64,000 nt of DNA from Hirsutella rhossiliensis. Lineage: Eukaryota > Ascomycota > Sordariomycetes > Hypocreales > Ophiocordycipitaceae. Positions 20,869 through 31,349 of the stretch are shown piece after piece. The notes beneath the pieces are model-generated. The model saw only the letters and a program-made list of their open reading frames with translations, had not been told where the DNA came from and made no database searches. How positions within the stretch are numbered: position 1 is the stretch's first letter; every line of letters starts with the position of its first letter. Where the stretch lies: contig NW_025408667.1 of the NCBI RefSeq assembly GCF_020360975.1, positions 11,098,001 through 11,162,000 on the forward strand, written 5' to 3'. The translations under genes and the position numbers were made by a program.

Positions 20869-21673
20869 ATGGCGGCAAAAGTCCAAATCCCCGGCCTCAA
20901 CAGCGGTCTTACAGATGCAGATATGGAATGGAGCCGTCAGCTGTACGTCACACGCCTTGTCCCATGCATCACGCAGACTGCCACGCAGACTGACCTCGTC
21001 CCGCAGGTACAACGGCCTTCCCTCCGATGAAGCCCAGCCCGAAGTTGAGCACCTTCTCCAACAGCTCGCCGAAATTTTTGTCCGAAACAACGCCCACAAG
21101 GTTTTCGGCGTCCACTTGGTCCATGGCCACCTCCAGATCCCGGAAAAGAAAGTCCTGTTCGGAGACAGAACTGGCCCACGTTGCCGCTGGACAAAGCCTA
21201 CCAAGATGGACACATTGAACCTCGACACCTTGCGAGGGCATACTTTTATTCTCACAGACAAGGGCTTCCATCCGTACGAATACCACTCCGGCAAACATCC
21301 CGAATTAGCCCAAATCGAGGATAACTTCGTTTCCGAGCTGGCCGACTTCCTCAGGACAAACCAACTAAGCAGAATAATTGCGCTTGAAGTTCTAGACAGC
21401 CCGTTGCCGGACACCATGATGGAGCTTGTCCTGGGAGGTTGTGGAACCATGATGATGGAACCGGAACGCCTGAGAGGCTGCAGACCGTTCCGGCAAACTG
21501 GCTGGGCTTTCGTAGAAGAAAACGGCGAGCCACGTGTGTGTAAAGATGGGAAGCAGCATCATGTCACAGGTCCCAACGGCCACATCATCATCGTTGAACC
21601 GCCGAAAAACAATGAGATCGAGACTTGTTCAGATGCTCTGCATTTCTTGAGGGAGCATGGCCTTCTCAACTAG
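20869..21673 (+). CDS. Hypothetical fungal protein, 246 aa, two exons
   Basis: Exon 1 is 20869-20942 (MAAKVQIPGLNSGLTDADME...). A 64-bp intron follows (20943-21006, GTACGT...CGCAG, CTGAC at about 20989), and exon 2 is 21007-21673. Splicing keeps the frame (RQ-L-YNGLPSDEA) and the total is 741 nt. I do not recognise the family. The sequence has HKVFGVHLVHGHLQIPEKK, LRGHTFILTDKGFHPYEYH and HVTGPNGHIIIVEPP, has no signal peptide or membrane segment, and is rich in His and Cys. It looks like a conserved soluble protein of unknown function. The ATG has a good context (CACCATGG). No defect was seen. Confidence 0.8.
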
Positions 21674-22385
21674 GTGCACAGGACATTAAGGAATTTTTTT
21701 TCCCCACATCCAATGTAGTCCACACCGTGATGAATGGTTGATTGGGACTTCTGGGGATGTTCAGAAAGTAAGACGACCCGTTCAGCAGTGCTGAATGAGC
21801 CCCACTTTCGGTGACATCAGCAAGGTGACCCAGCACCACCGGTGTTACAGAACTTTGCTCCGGAAGTTCACCAGGCCGATTTGTTAGTTTATGGGCTATT
21901 GGCTTGGGAACGGTAAATGTGACACAAGATCCCATCCTGCCATCTTGGTCAAATGCCGTCTGAAGGAGTATCAATGTGAATTTTTGAGCATTGTGGTTTC
22001 GTAAGGCCCATATTGCCTGCTCTTTGCCAAGCATGAATGAGCTAGCTTGGAAGCTAGGAGAGGCTACATATCGTCAACCATGCAAAGTTTGATTGTAAAA
22101 TGGGAGCATGGCTCACATGAATCAAAGGCGGCAATCCTATCTGCGTGCGGCATGAAATGTTCTTGTCCAATATGTCTCTGTATCGGCGGGCTAAGCGCGC
22201 CGTTTCGCGCGGCTATGGTTTGCTCGCGTTGCGCGTGCACTGTAGCGTCGTCATCCGGGCCATGTTGGGCAGGGTCGGATATAGTCGCACTTGATGTGCA
22301 GCTGAAGAGTAGATCGGGCGAGGAGGACGCTCGTGCACCTAACTTGAGCCGTTAGCACCCTGACGTGGCAACGTATCTAGAAACA
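21674..22385. other. Intergenic region with an unconvincing minus-strand ORF
   Basis: A 122-codon open frame (21666-22034, minus) overlaps the stop of the upstream gene, has no known motif and is probably chance. Nothing else was seen. Confidence 0.35.
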
Positions 22386-23907
22386 CTAACTCTCTTGAAA
22401 TGACCCCTGCACCCCCGGCTGCGGGGAAAGGGACGGTACCAAATCACATGCAGCATGTTGTGATGAATGAGTAGCGGGGTGTCTCGCAGGAGTGGGCAAA
22501 AGGACTCGGTCAAGGAAAGACGGCGCTGGGCGGTGGGTGACGGTAGCGGCGTCTGAAGGGCTTGCGGCATGGGAAAGATGAGAGGCGGCCCTGCTGGTAT
22601 CTCGGTGGGATCTCTCACCCTTCTTGGACTCTTCTCTGGCCCACTCTAACGATTGCGAAAATTGCGGTTGGTCGGCCAGAAGCGAGCCCTGGGCCTGGAG
22701 TTCGGCCAATAAATCTGGGTCAGGCCAATGAGCAGCGGCTTCCCAGTGACAGCGGAGCCTTTGACTTACCGTAAATTTTCCCAGCATCAGCGGCAGCACT
22801 ACCGGTGGGGAGACAAGTCCTCTGCCTCTTGGTCGCTCGATCCGAGGGTGCCGGAGCTGTTCTTTTGCCGTGGAAACCGCTCGAGGGCAGGGCTTGTTCA
22901 GACTCTGCAGTCGACGACAAAGTTGGAGACGTCCCAGCGTCTGGTGACGATGGCGGCGATGGCGGGAACGGGCAAGAATTTCCACCAGCAACCCTGATGT
23001 TGTCAGGCAACGGGGCTGGCAACGGGCAAGTCGCTTCAGTCTGCAAGAGTTCATTGTAGCCGATGGGCGGTGGACGATCGGGGCGAATGCTGCTCGCTGC
23101 CGATGGTGCCGGGTTTGCTCGATTGCCATCTTGGCCGTCGGTCTCGAGACCTGTTGGCTGATCGTCAAATTCCTCTCTCACCACAACGCCGAAACGGTCC
23201 AACCCAAGACTGGCAGGCAACCTATTGGCAGCCCGGTAAAAAGATTCAGACTCAATTTTGGCTGCCTTATAAGCGGCTTCCTGGTCTTTCTCGGTGGCCA
23301 GACCCTTGGCTTTGCCGCGCTGGATATTGCCGCGTTGGCCCTGCCTTCTCGCTTTCTCAATATCGGGCTGCGTGATCGGGTTCATGGAAGCTGGGATGGG
23401 ATGCACATTGAGAGATTTGGCCCAATGTCGATCCAACAAAACTTGGTTCAACCTCCTCACGAACGTTGGCCAGTTTATCTCCCTCGCTGCAGCGTGTAGC
23501 TGTTGGCAGTAGGTGTGCGATATGGTCCCCCAGCCATAGTGGCGTGCGACCTGGGCACCCCAATGATCAGCCACCGTTTGGAGGGCCTTGGCACGGGCCG
23601 CCCGTAGCTTCGCTCCCTTCGCGGCTAGCTGCGTGAATTGTCGCCACGATCCATCAAGCTTGCCAGAAGTGCAATTTTGCTCAGAAGCTTCCATAACATC
23701 TCGGCAGATCGCGGACAAGATCTCCAAATTCTCGTGGTCACCCAGAAGGCTGTCTCGTGTTTGGCGGCATACCATGGCCTTCTCTGCATCGGATTTGCAG
23801 GAAGCGAGCTCGCGCTGCAGTTTGTTGACCTGCTCCAGTTGATGGCCGACGAGCACGATAGCGGGATCGCTCCAGGGCGAACCTGGGCACGATGGAGCTC
23901 TCGCCAT
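22386..23907 (-). CDS. Hypothetical protein with coiled coil and NLS-like motif, about 488 aa, two exons
   Basis: Exon 1 runs from the ATG at 23907 (MARAPSCPGSPWSDP) to 22770. A 55-bp intron (22715-22769, GTAAGT...CTGACCCAG) joins TAC-G to AT-TTA in frame, giving IYDLLAELQAQGSLLADQ. Exon 2 ends at 22386. The N-terminal third is helical (LEQVNKLQRELASCKSDAEK). A Trp- and Arg-rich middle follows (TISHTYCQQLHAAAREINWP), and then a long Pro/Ser-rich stretch with KRTAPAP and TKRQR, NLS-like. I do not recognise the family. Without the intron the frame stops after SRCSLA, which would give a shorter 395-aa protein. A second small intron near GTGAGA in exon 2 cannot be excluded. Confidence 0.65.
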
Positions 23908-25013
23908 GGTGTGCAAGGCATACGGTGAAGGGTGGGCTAAGGGGGAGAAGGAGACGGTCCGTATGGCCCTCCTAAGGGCAGGACTTGGACATGTTAATAA
24001 AAATACTGAGACTCGAGGCCTGTTGCGTTCTAATCCCTGTCTACCTTGCTATTGGTGGGTACTGCCCCATATTTGGTCATTCGAAATGGGACGAAGTGGA
24101 GCATACTGTAACCCAACCACCAGCTGGGGTGTCTGCGCGCCGCCTGCATATACGAACGACTTTCTTCCAATTACAGTTCTCCTATAACCTTTCGCCCTTA
24201 GTCTTAAGACGCGCGAGTACGAATATCTACAGTGCATCGGCTGAATCTTGCGTGTCTGGAGCGTATCTGGTATGTAGCCACGTACTGTGGGTTTTGTGAC
24301 CTGGGGGCAGCCTCCGCACACTCAAAGGGCTGAGAACCGGTGCGCAAGCCAGTAGCGAGCATGGTACATGGTAGGCGAGAGCGCGCACCCCTTTTGGCAA
24401 TTCATGGTCAGGGGCAAGCAGTGAAGCTGCCCCTGTTCTCGTATTGCCTGCTAACTGAAGGTGCAAGAGAAGCCTTGCTCAGGTCCTGCGAAACGAGAGT
24501 TCGCAAGGACCCTCTGGGCCATGGAGACCACGGAACAGCTGAGAGGGAGTGTTGACCTGCGAGGTGGTGTACGCGCCACGGAGCACCTTGTTTGGGACCA
24601 GGTGGCAGTCAGGCAGCATTCCGAGGCAAGAAAACGACGCTAATGAGTCGAGGGAAGCGTAGGGGGATGCTCCAGCGGTCCTATTAGCGTATGTCTGACC
24701 TCGGTAAACACACCTGAGTAACATCTTGTAGCTGCGGGGTCATTGCAGTCCCAGAGTGGTGCAGGAGTCACCACGGGTCGTCCCTGATTCACACCTTCCA
24801 CTTCATTTGCACTACACATCTGCAATAAGATGCCCCGGCACCACGGGCCGCCATCGCACGAGACGGGTGGCGTCGTGTTGTCACGGCCTTGATTCACCCG
24901 GTAGCGGTACATGTAAGCCAATACGACTGAAAAACGAATCCCTGCAATGCAACCGCCCAGCTCAAGTGGCACGAGATAACCAGCACGAGGCATGATCGTT
25001 TGCTGGCCACTGT
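23908..25013. other. Non-coding stretch
   Basis: About 1.1 kb with only short, unrelated ORFs. No transposon ends or RNA genes were recognised. Confidence 0.45.
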
Positions 25014-25065
25014 ACCTACCCGTGCCACGCCCCACTTATTTCGCGTTCGTTCCTCACCAGCTCCA
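25014..25065 (+). repeat. Short LINE-gag fragment, inverted relative to 27903-27950
   Basis: About 48 bp (CGTGCCACGCCCCACTTATT...CCAGCTCC) are the reverse complement of 27903-27950, where the same bases encode ATPHLFRVRSSPAP ahead of the LINE ORF1 fragment. Here the copy stops 1-2 bp before the TA that flanks the pogo element. Confidence 0.65.
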
Positions 25066-25067
25066 TA

Positions 25068-25115
25068 AGCTGGTGCTGGACACCGCAGTAGCCAGTACAC
25101 CGCAATAGCCAGATT
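25068..25115 (+). repeat. Inverted repeat of pogo element (transposase 3' side)
   Basis: 48 bp, exact reverse complement of 26848-26895. Confidence 0.93.
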
Positions 25116-25129
25116 ATTGACTCTTCCAA

Positions 25130-26784
25130 CTAGAATCGCTTCAACCATCGCGTTCCGCGCTCAGAATCACAAATTTCCGCTCGTCGCAGCCTTCCAGATG
25201 CTCTCCATTGACGTGCCTTTTTTGCTGCGTCTTCAAACCACCGCCTGCGCACGTTGCGTGCCTTCATCTCTGCGGCCTCGACCACCTTTCTAGCTTTGGC
25301 GACCTGGTCTTCTTCCCTTTCTGCACCATTTCTCGCCCTTGAGCGACCGTCAAGACTCCCCGATTGCATTTGCGCGTTCTTCACACTTTTTCGTTGTTGT
25401 TGGGTACGTTCAGCTAATTTTGTCCTTCCCAGATCCCTTTTGGTCTGCACCAATTCGGTGGCCAAAGATAGGGAACCCGAATAAAGCGACCCAAATCGCG
25501 AGAAAACTCGGGATTTAGATCTTCATCCTCTTGCAATACGGTTTCTAGCCGATCTGCTACTTTATTTATTTGCCGAAGAGTTAATGGCGTCTCGAATGGT
25601 GAAGAAAATAGTTCTGGACGAGGGGAGGAGGGCGTCCTTTGCATCTGACGAGCTTGCAATATCTCCAGCACCACTTGCGGATTGAGAGGCCATATTCCCG
25701 TTTTCCGGAACGCGGATTGAATCGTACTTGATTTGAAGGCTTGCGACCGTACTTGTTGAATGCAAGAAAGAAACTCGAGCTTCGTGATATTGACAAGGCC
25801 GTCTCGAATCATCACGTCCAGTGCTTTGGCGTGATAGTGCTTCAGTGGCTGAAAAACCACCACATCGAGGGGCTGGAGTATATGCGTGAGGTTTGGAGGC
25901 ATACCAAATGGAATGATGCCATGTTGGTCGCAATACTGAATGAACTGCCTTGTGTGGTGGGAGCCGTGGCCATCGAGAATTAACAAGCGCTTCGAGCTTC
26001 TCGAGGTCTTTGTCGAATGTTTGTCAAAATGATGAAGCCATTCCAAGCTGATTTCGTCGTTTGAGTAACCGCTTGACGTGGGTCGGATGGCCGTGTCGGG
26101 GTCTAGTCCCGGTATTTGATACCATGAAGTCATATGCATCTGTCCAGACAGAATCAAGAAAGGTGGAATGGACTCTCCGCTTGCTGAGATTGCCTCGATG
26201 TCAGTGGCAGATTCTCTGTTCTCGGGGATACCAAAATAATGAGCTCGCTTTCTTTTGGTGACAATCAGCTGATCCTTGCCAACTCCAATGCGAAATCCTG
26301 TCTCGTCCATATTCCAGATATCTTCAGGTGGTATGCCCTTCTCTTGGATGACTTGCTGGAGATTTTGGAAATAATGGGTGACTCTTGTGAGGTCCTCCGA
26401 TGCCTGACGCTCCGAGTGGAGCTTTTTTTGGAGCTTCTTGAAGTAACCGTGACGCTTTAGAAAACGAGAGGTCCACTTGCTGCCGATAACTAAATCGGCT
26501 TGACCGGATCGCTCACGCAGAATATTATTTGCCGCGTCGGTGACGAACTCAGGGCGCACCGCAAGGTTCACGTTATCAAGGCGATCGATGTAGCGACATA
26601 ATGCTGCCTCTTCTGGGCGCGATAACTTCATGTTCGTGGCTGGTCGGCCTACCTTAGGAGGACGGCCTTCGAGGCGGTAACGCAATCGATTGCGTGGAAC
26701 ACCGAATTGTCGGGCCACATTGGCGACTTTTGCATCAGGGACATCGCCGATGTATTGCATCGCTTCTAGAATACGCGCTTCCAT
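25130..26784 (-). pseudogene. pogo/Fot1 transposase with one frameshift
   Basis: This DDE transposase acts on the flanking 48-bp repeats. It starts at the ATG at 26784 (MEARILEAMQYIGDVP). The N-terminus holds a Psq-type helix-turn-helix (VANVARQFGVPRNRLRYRL) and a CENP-B-type domain (SKWTSRFLKRHGYF). The catalytic triad is visible: NMDETGF near 26305, ILDGHGSH near 25975 and LQPLDVVVF near 25865. After SRDLGRFI the frame shifts once (about 25440-25490). The C-terminal coil (ATELVQTKRDLGRTKLAE) continues in another frame to 25130. With that one shift the protein would be about 550 aa, normal for the family. Otherwise no stops. Confidence 0.92.
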
Positions 26785-26847
26785 GTTCCTTGATGCAAAA
26801 CGAAGTGACGTGGGTGGAACAAAGCAGATTGAAGGCAGACGGTGAAA

Positions 26848-26895
26848 AATCTGGCTATTGCGGTGTACTGGCTACTGCGGTGTCCAGCACCAGCT
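26848..26895 (-). repeat. Inverted repeat of pogo element (transposase 5' side)
   Basis: 48 bp ending CACCAGCT, exact inverse of 25068-25115. Confidence 0.93.
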
Positions 26896-27250
26896 TATTT
26901 TATTTTTATTTATTATATTCCGCCATTGACGATAGTCAGAGGCACTGCGTCAGACTCGCTAAGCCTAATCTAGAGCTGTCCAATACTCGGTTCCGAGCCC
27001 AAGGAATTCGTCCCGATCTAATCCCTGAATTTCTCTTACATCCTTCAATCCGTCTCTTGCTCACTTGACCTGTCCTTTCCAATTCTGGAGCCTGTCTGAT
27101 GAGGTACAGACCACTCTCCTCCGCCGCATTTGACGAAGAGTCCACCTGCCTTTAGCCGTCCGGTGTAGCTAACCTACCAGCTGTGGGGCAACCACAGGTA
27201 TAGGTAGAGGGTTTGTGCTGAAAAGAAAAGGTTAAGACAGAGGATGTATG

Positions 27251-27950
27251 TTAGTAGGGCGACGGTCGTAACTTGGCGAGTTCCCGGCGATATACCGGGC
27301 ACCCAGGATCTGTAGCCTTGTGTGCTCCTTTTCCACCGCACGCTGCACACTTAAAAACGTCCGAGGTGCAAGTCGACGCAGAATGGCCCGGTTGGGCGCA
27401 CTGTCCACAGATCGGAGCTGGCGCCTTGCAGCGATAATGCAAGTGTCCGTAGAGGTGGCAACGGTAGCATCTCGCTGGTTGAAGTCCCTGAACAAATGGT
27501 CGCGTGTATGCACACTCGCCATTCGCCATCTCAACCGTTCGTTGTGCAAGCAACCTGTCCACCTCCTCTTTCTTATCCAGGTGTACCACCAGAGAGCGGT
27601 ATTCCTTGTCGACAGACGCTGTCCCGAGCCATCGCATCTTGTGCACTTTCACCCCGTTCATCCGCTCAAACACGGCGCATCCGATATCATCCGTCGCAAC
27701 CCCACGATGGGCTCTATCAACCCGTAGAGGGTACCACTGTTCCCCATATAGCGTTCCCTTGTCGAAGTGTGTCTTTATCCAGGTGTCGTTCTGCCGTACT
27801 TTATCGACGTCCGTCTCTCGAAAGAGAAGCCGAAAACGCCCTTTTCCCTTAGAATTGACGCCCAGACAGGTCACACCCAACTTCTCGAGGGCAGCGTTCG
27901 CTGGAGCTGGTGAGGAACGAACGCGAAATAAGTGGGGCGTGGCACGGGTA
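27251..27950 (-). pseudogene. LINE ORF1 (gag-like) fragment of a second LINE family
   Basis: The frame is open from about 27950 (RATPHLFRVRSSPAPANAALEK, interrupted here for brevity) through LGVTCLGVNSKGKGRF to a stop at 27251 after LRPSPY. The C-terminal half has three zinc knuckles: CYRCHLYGHLHYRC, CGQCAQPGHSASTC, and CAACGGKGAHKATDPGC. This layout is typical of Tad1/jockey-type ORF1. The sequence differs from the ORF1 at 3867-5619, so it belongs to another family. Its 5' end is cut by the miniature LTR element at 27958, and no endonuclease or RT follows downstream. Confidence 0.85.
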
Positions 27951-27957
27951 CTGCAAA

Positions 27958-28028
27958 TGTCGCGAAGCAGATTTGATGTTCAATTGAACATGTCACCTGA
28001 ACAACAGGTGGCTTGATTTTTCGTGACA
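27958..28028 (+). repeat. Left 71-bp LTR of the miniature element
   Basis: Begins TGTCGCGAAG and ends TCGTGACA. It contains the palindrome GTTCAATTGAAC and the hairpin CACCTG-aacaa-CAGGTG. Identical to 28270-28340. Confidence 0.85.
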
Positions 28029-28039
28029 GTTATGAGCCC
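28029..28039 (+). promoter_or_regulatory. Primer binding site matching initiator tRNA-Met anticodon arm
   Basis: GTTATGAGCCC immediately follows the left LTR. Its reverse complement GGGCTCATAAC is the anticodon stem-loop of eukaryotic initiator tRNA-Met, including the CAT anticodon. This sets the direction of the element and its copia-type priming. Confidence 0.75.
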
Positions 28040-28269
28040 GGGAGGAGGGGCTAACCCCTCCTGGAACTTCCGGTAACTGCGCACGACCACCTAGGCTAGC
28101 GCGCACCCCGACGGAGTCAGTGTTCGAGACCTGCACCTGTGTAATGCCATAGCCAGAGCCCGAGGCACTGTCGCAGAGTAGCCCGAATGGCACTGCGCAG
28201 AGAAGGCCCAGAGCTAAAGCGAGAGTGGTCTCAGGAATCCCAGGCTAGCCCGTGATCCCTGAGGGGGTG

Positions 28270-28340
28270 TGTCGCGAAGCAGATTTGATGTTCAATTGAA
28301 CATGTCACCTGAACAACAGGTGGCTTGATTTTTCGTGACA
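28270..28340 (+). repeat. Right 71-bp LTR of the miniature element
   Basis: Identical to 27958-28028 and followed by GCAAA. Confidence 0.85.
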
Positions 28341-28345
28341 GCAAA

Positions 28346-28980
28346 TGCTGCGGTCTCCGTTGCCTCCATAGAGTCGTAAGATCCACTAGTCTTAGGCGCC
28401 ACAGACCTATGTGGGCAGCTTCCCGTACTCGTACTCAGGTAATTAAAGATTGTCCGTTTCTGGAATATTGAAAGTAGTCGTTTTCTTCTTCTTTGGCTAC
28501 GAGGGCATGAATGAAAGGCCACGCATTTCGTTGACGAATGGTGCATCCCGGGGCAGCAACTTGGTTGTTGTGGCTGGGAAATTCTCAAGATACATATTCT
28601 AAAGTATATGTAGCCGCAAAGTAGATGAGGGAGTGGGAAAGGCAGGAGACGTGGAGCTCATAAACGCCTGCGGGACACTTGTTAAGGCCCAGAACGGTAA
28701 TCCGCAATCTGGTGGGTCACAGCGGCGTCGATTCTGGTAGGGACACTTTAATCGACAGGCGCACAGGGCTCGAGCTTACCATTGCCCTAGCCTATGGGGC
28801 CTAAATAGGCTCGTAAATACACAGCAACTTGCCGCCATACGGTCACCGCGACGTCAAAAAGTATGAACAAATACCGGAAGAAGGACTTGTACGTAACATT
28901 CCTACCTGTCGCCAAGGACTGGCGATACTGTAGAGTACAGTACGGTAATAAAACCATAAAGACATGTTGTGCCAGTGGAG
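28346..28980. other. Non-coding stretch
   Basis: No gene recognised. It contains the upstream region of the following two-exon gene. Confidence 0.45.
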
Positions 28981-29786
28981 ATGCAGACACAAACACCGCG
29001 CCGGCATCAGGTACAACCGACGTTCGCCATGGTGAGCACCACTTTGACCTCAAGTTCGAGGAAACGAACAGCCGACGACCGAAAGCAGCTCAGGCGGCGC
29101 TGCAGGCAGGTGCTCGCGGATCACATCAGTAAAGAAACATGCGCCAAGCAGTGCATAATGGGTTTCGCTGACTGACCCGTGCAGAGCACAGGACGGGGTG
29201 GGCCATCGAGCCAGCCAAGGTCCGCTTGGCCCACAAGAACAACGAGTGGTATTCGTGGACCTTTCGCCCGGAGGCGGCGCATCTATTTTCCAAGAATCTT
29301 AGTGATCACAACGCTTCAGCCTTCCATGAGCTCTGTGCCGGCGTTGGCGTGACTTTCGAGGCCGCCCTATCGCCGTTTGTAGCCCATGCGGGCGCTGCTA
29401 CCCCCTGCGAAGACTCTAGCACACCGCCCCGTGAAATCACGCCGCAGCAACGTCGCAAACGATGCTCTGCGGAAATAGCGGAAGGAGATAAAGCGACCAG
29501 GTCGGGCGACAAGTCCGTGGCGTTGCTGCAGAGCATTAGGCAACTGCAGGAGAGCCAAGACGCAGCAGAAGCCGGGAAGAGGCTTGCAGAGCGAGAGCTC
29601 GAGGCAGCCCGAGAGGAGTGTGAGCGGCTTAGCGAGGAAGGCAGGGGAACAACGGAACGGGCCATATCCGGCGAGATTCTTCTATGCAAGTGCCTCCATA
29701 TGCTGAGCTCAATCCAGACTTCAGTTGCCGGACTAAAAGACGAGATCAACGAGGCGATTGGGAGCAACGCCTTTGGCATGGGCTGA
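28981..29786 (+). CDS. Hypothetical coiled-coil protein, 249 aa, two exons
   Basis: Exon 1 is 28981-29128. A 56-bp intron follows (29129-29184, GTAAAG...GTGCAG with GCTGAC before the acceptor), and exon 2 is 29185-29786. The join ATC-A|AG-CAC keeps the frame and gives DHIKHRTGWAIEPAKVRLAH. The N-terminus is basic (SSSRKRTADDRKQLRRRC). The middle block (NNEWYSWTFRPEAAHLFSKN) is followed by a heptad-like helix (AAEAGKRLAERELEAAREEC). I do not recognise the family. A second in-frame ATG (MVSTTLTSSS, about 29029) could be the start. Total 750 nt; no defects. Confidence 0.6.
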
Positions 29787-30543
29787 ACTGAGGCCGTGGT
29801 TTGGAGTCGATCACGATATCCTGCATTGGCTGGGCGATGTCTACGTCCTCCGGCAGCACAAACCCCGTGTCTGATCGTTGGCTTGGGCTCCCCCGTTCCG
29901 GAAGAAGTGCTTGTTGTGAGAGTTGTGCTGCGGCCTTGACGAGTTTTAAGGGCCGTGGACGGGCTTTCACGAACTGGGCTCCTTATTTTTCTTTCATGCA
30001 TTGGCATTTCACGTGGGCCTTGACTCAGGCCATATCTCACATACATATCTAGATGAGATGAAGACTCAAAAAGTCAGAAATTTCTACTTCCAGGAAATAA
30101 AACACACGCTTTGTCGCTGGTCCAAAGACCCTGGTCTTCATTTTATTCCCGTTGCGGCTCTGATAGTCCTATCTTTGCGCCAAACTTGGTCCGGCATTTT
30201 CAACCCTACGTCCCTCTACACCATTGCGCTTTTACGAAGAGGAATCTCCCCGCAGCCGCCCAGGCTTACCTCTCTGATGCTCTGTGCCGATGTGACTCAT
30301 GACAGTCCTGATCTTTCGTCCTATCTCGACCTCGACTCTCCTTTCCCTTTTCGTGCCGCCTATTTTGCCTCTTTATTACCGCCAATGCCTCTTTCTACGG
30401 ACCGCGAACCGCAAACCTCGAACCTAACACTGTTCATGACCATGTTAAGAAACATTACGCAGCCTATTTTGATGCAATCTTGGTGCCGTATACGATTGAT
30501 AAGCTACGAAGGCTTGGTAGACTCTTTTGAGACGCCGAGGTTT
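29787..30543. other. Non-coding stretch
   Basis: No supported gene. The long open frame at 30001-30579 runs into the palindromic repeat at 30544 and has no recognisable motif. Confidence 0.4.
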
Positions 30544-31205
30544 GGGAGCCAATACAGGCACGGACCCCCGTGCCTTTAAGAGGCACGGACCCCCCCGTGC
30601 CCCCATTATTCAGCGCAGTGACTCCCCCTAAACCACCTCCAGACTCCAGTCCTAGTAAAGGTATCGCCGACCAAAAGACGCAGCCGACAGCCTAGCCGAA
30701 TGCTTCTATATTTTGACAACGATACACTTATCTGCGCCACCAGCTACCGAATACAAAGCCTCTTGCTCTCGGCTATCTTCCTCGACCCGTTGCCATATCT
30801 CTTTCTTCACACCCTTTCTCGCATTTGCGAGAGGATGGTCACCCATCTCCTTCTCAACTTGAGCTTCCACGCGATCATCTTCTGCCCGACTCCAGTCTAA
30901 ATATGCCATCTGCTCCTCTTTTGTCCAACTCCTTCGCCCTGTCGAGGTTAAACAGCGTACAGACATCTGCTTCAAATTCGCCCTCGGGCTCGGGAGGAAG
31001 ACAATCAGCGGGGAGTTCTCTGTTTCTTATTTTTAGGTCCATATTGCATTGGATGCGTTGCACAACGCGCGTGTTGGCCACGGTCAATATAGTAGGACTG
31101 GCAAGGTGTTGGCGTCTTATTGAGCGGGCCGAAGGCTGTTCCGGCTTGGAGGCGCGGGGGCCGTGCCCCTTAAAGGCACGGGGGTCCGTGCCTGTATTGG
31201 CTCCC
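30544..31205. mobile_element. 662-bp element with 50-bp palindrome-rich inverted ends
   Basis: The left end 30544-30593 and right end 31156-31205 are inverted copies with about three mismatches, starting GGGAGCCAATACAGGCACGG. Each end contains nested short palindromes (GGCACGG-acc-CCCGTGCC and a second GGCACGG unit after TTTAAG). No transposase is present. A fragment of an unrelated protein gene lies inside. I could not establish a target duplication. It is probably a non-autonomous DNA element; the superfamily is unknown. Confidence 0.6.
30706..31087 (-). pseudogene. Gene fragment inside the palindrome-ended element
   Basis: Two overlapping minus-strand frames join into one likely protein segment. 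TRVVQRIQCNMDLKIRNREL and EGEFEADVCTLFNLDRAKEL are in one frame; after a single shift near 30910-30950 come WTKEEQMAYLDWSRAEDDRV and EALYSVAGGADKCIVV. The composition is that of a genuine soluble protein, strongly charged and helical. I do not recognise the family. There is no start or stop signal of a complete gene inside the element, so it is a captured or inherited fragment. Confidence 0.55.
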
Positions 31206-31349
31206 TACCGCAGCTTTGTTTCCTTGTGGTGGGTTTTGCCAGTCCGCCATGGTCGGGTCTAGCGCAGGCCAGGGCATCGGGGGTGAGTAGCCCGTCAGCA
31301 TCGCCAATGCTGTTCCGGCGTGGAATGACGTTAGGCGGAAGGGTCCAGT

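Larger units (their letters stand above)
25066..26897 (-). mobile_element. pogo/Fot1-type DNA transposon
   Basis: Perfect 48-bp inverted repeats (25068-25115 and 26848-26895, starting AGCTGGTGCTGGACACCGC) are bordered by the TA duplication at 25066-25067 and 26896-26897, as expected for Tc1/mariner-superfamily pogo elements. One minus-strand transposase fills the interior with a single frameshift. Confidence 0.93.
27953..28345 (+). mobile_element. Copia-type miniature LTR retrotransposon (TRIM)
   Basis: Two identical 71-bp direct repeats (27958-28028 and 28270-28340) start TGTCGCG and end GTGACA and enclose 241 bp. The whole 383 bp is flanked by GCAAA on both sides (27953-27957 and 28341-28345). 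Directly after the left repeat GTTATGAGCCC (28029-28039) is complementary to the anticodon arm of initiator tRNA-Met, the half-tRNA primer used by Drosophila copia. A purine tract (GAGGGGG) stands before the right repeat. No coding capacity exists, so it must be moved in trans. Confidence 0.85.

Noticed and set aside
28120..28160. B-box (GTTCGAGACC) in the miniature LTR element as a sign of a tRNA-derived SINE
   Set aside because: No A-box at the right distance and no T-stem pairing. LTR ends, 5-bp duplication and primer site explain the element better.
30001..30579. 192-codon open frame on the plus strand
   Set aside because: It runs into the inverted palindromic end at 30544, has no motif, and its composition looks like chance reading of CT-rich DNA.
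30536..31212. Target site duplication for the 662-bp palindrome-ended element
   Set aside because: Flanks GAGGTTTG and GCAGCTTTG are only roughly similar and not placed symmetrically, so I do not claim one.
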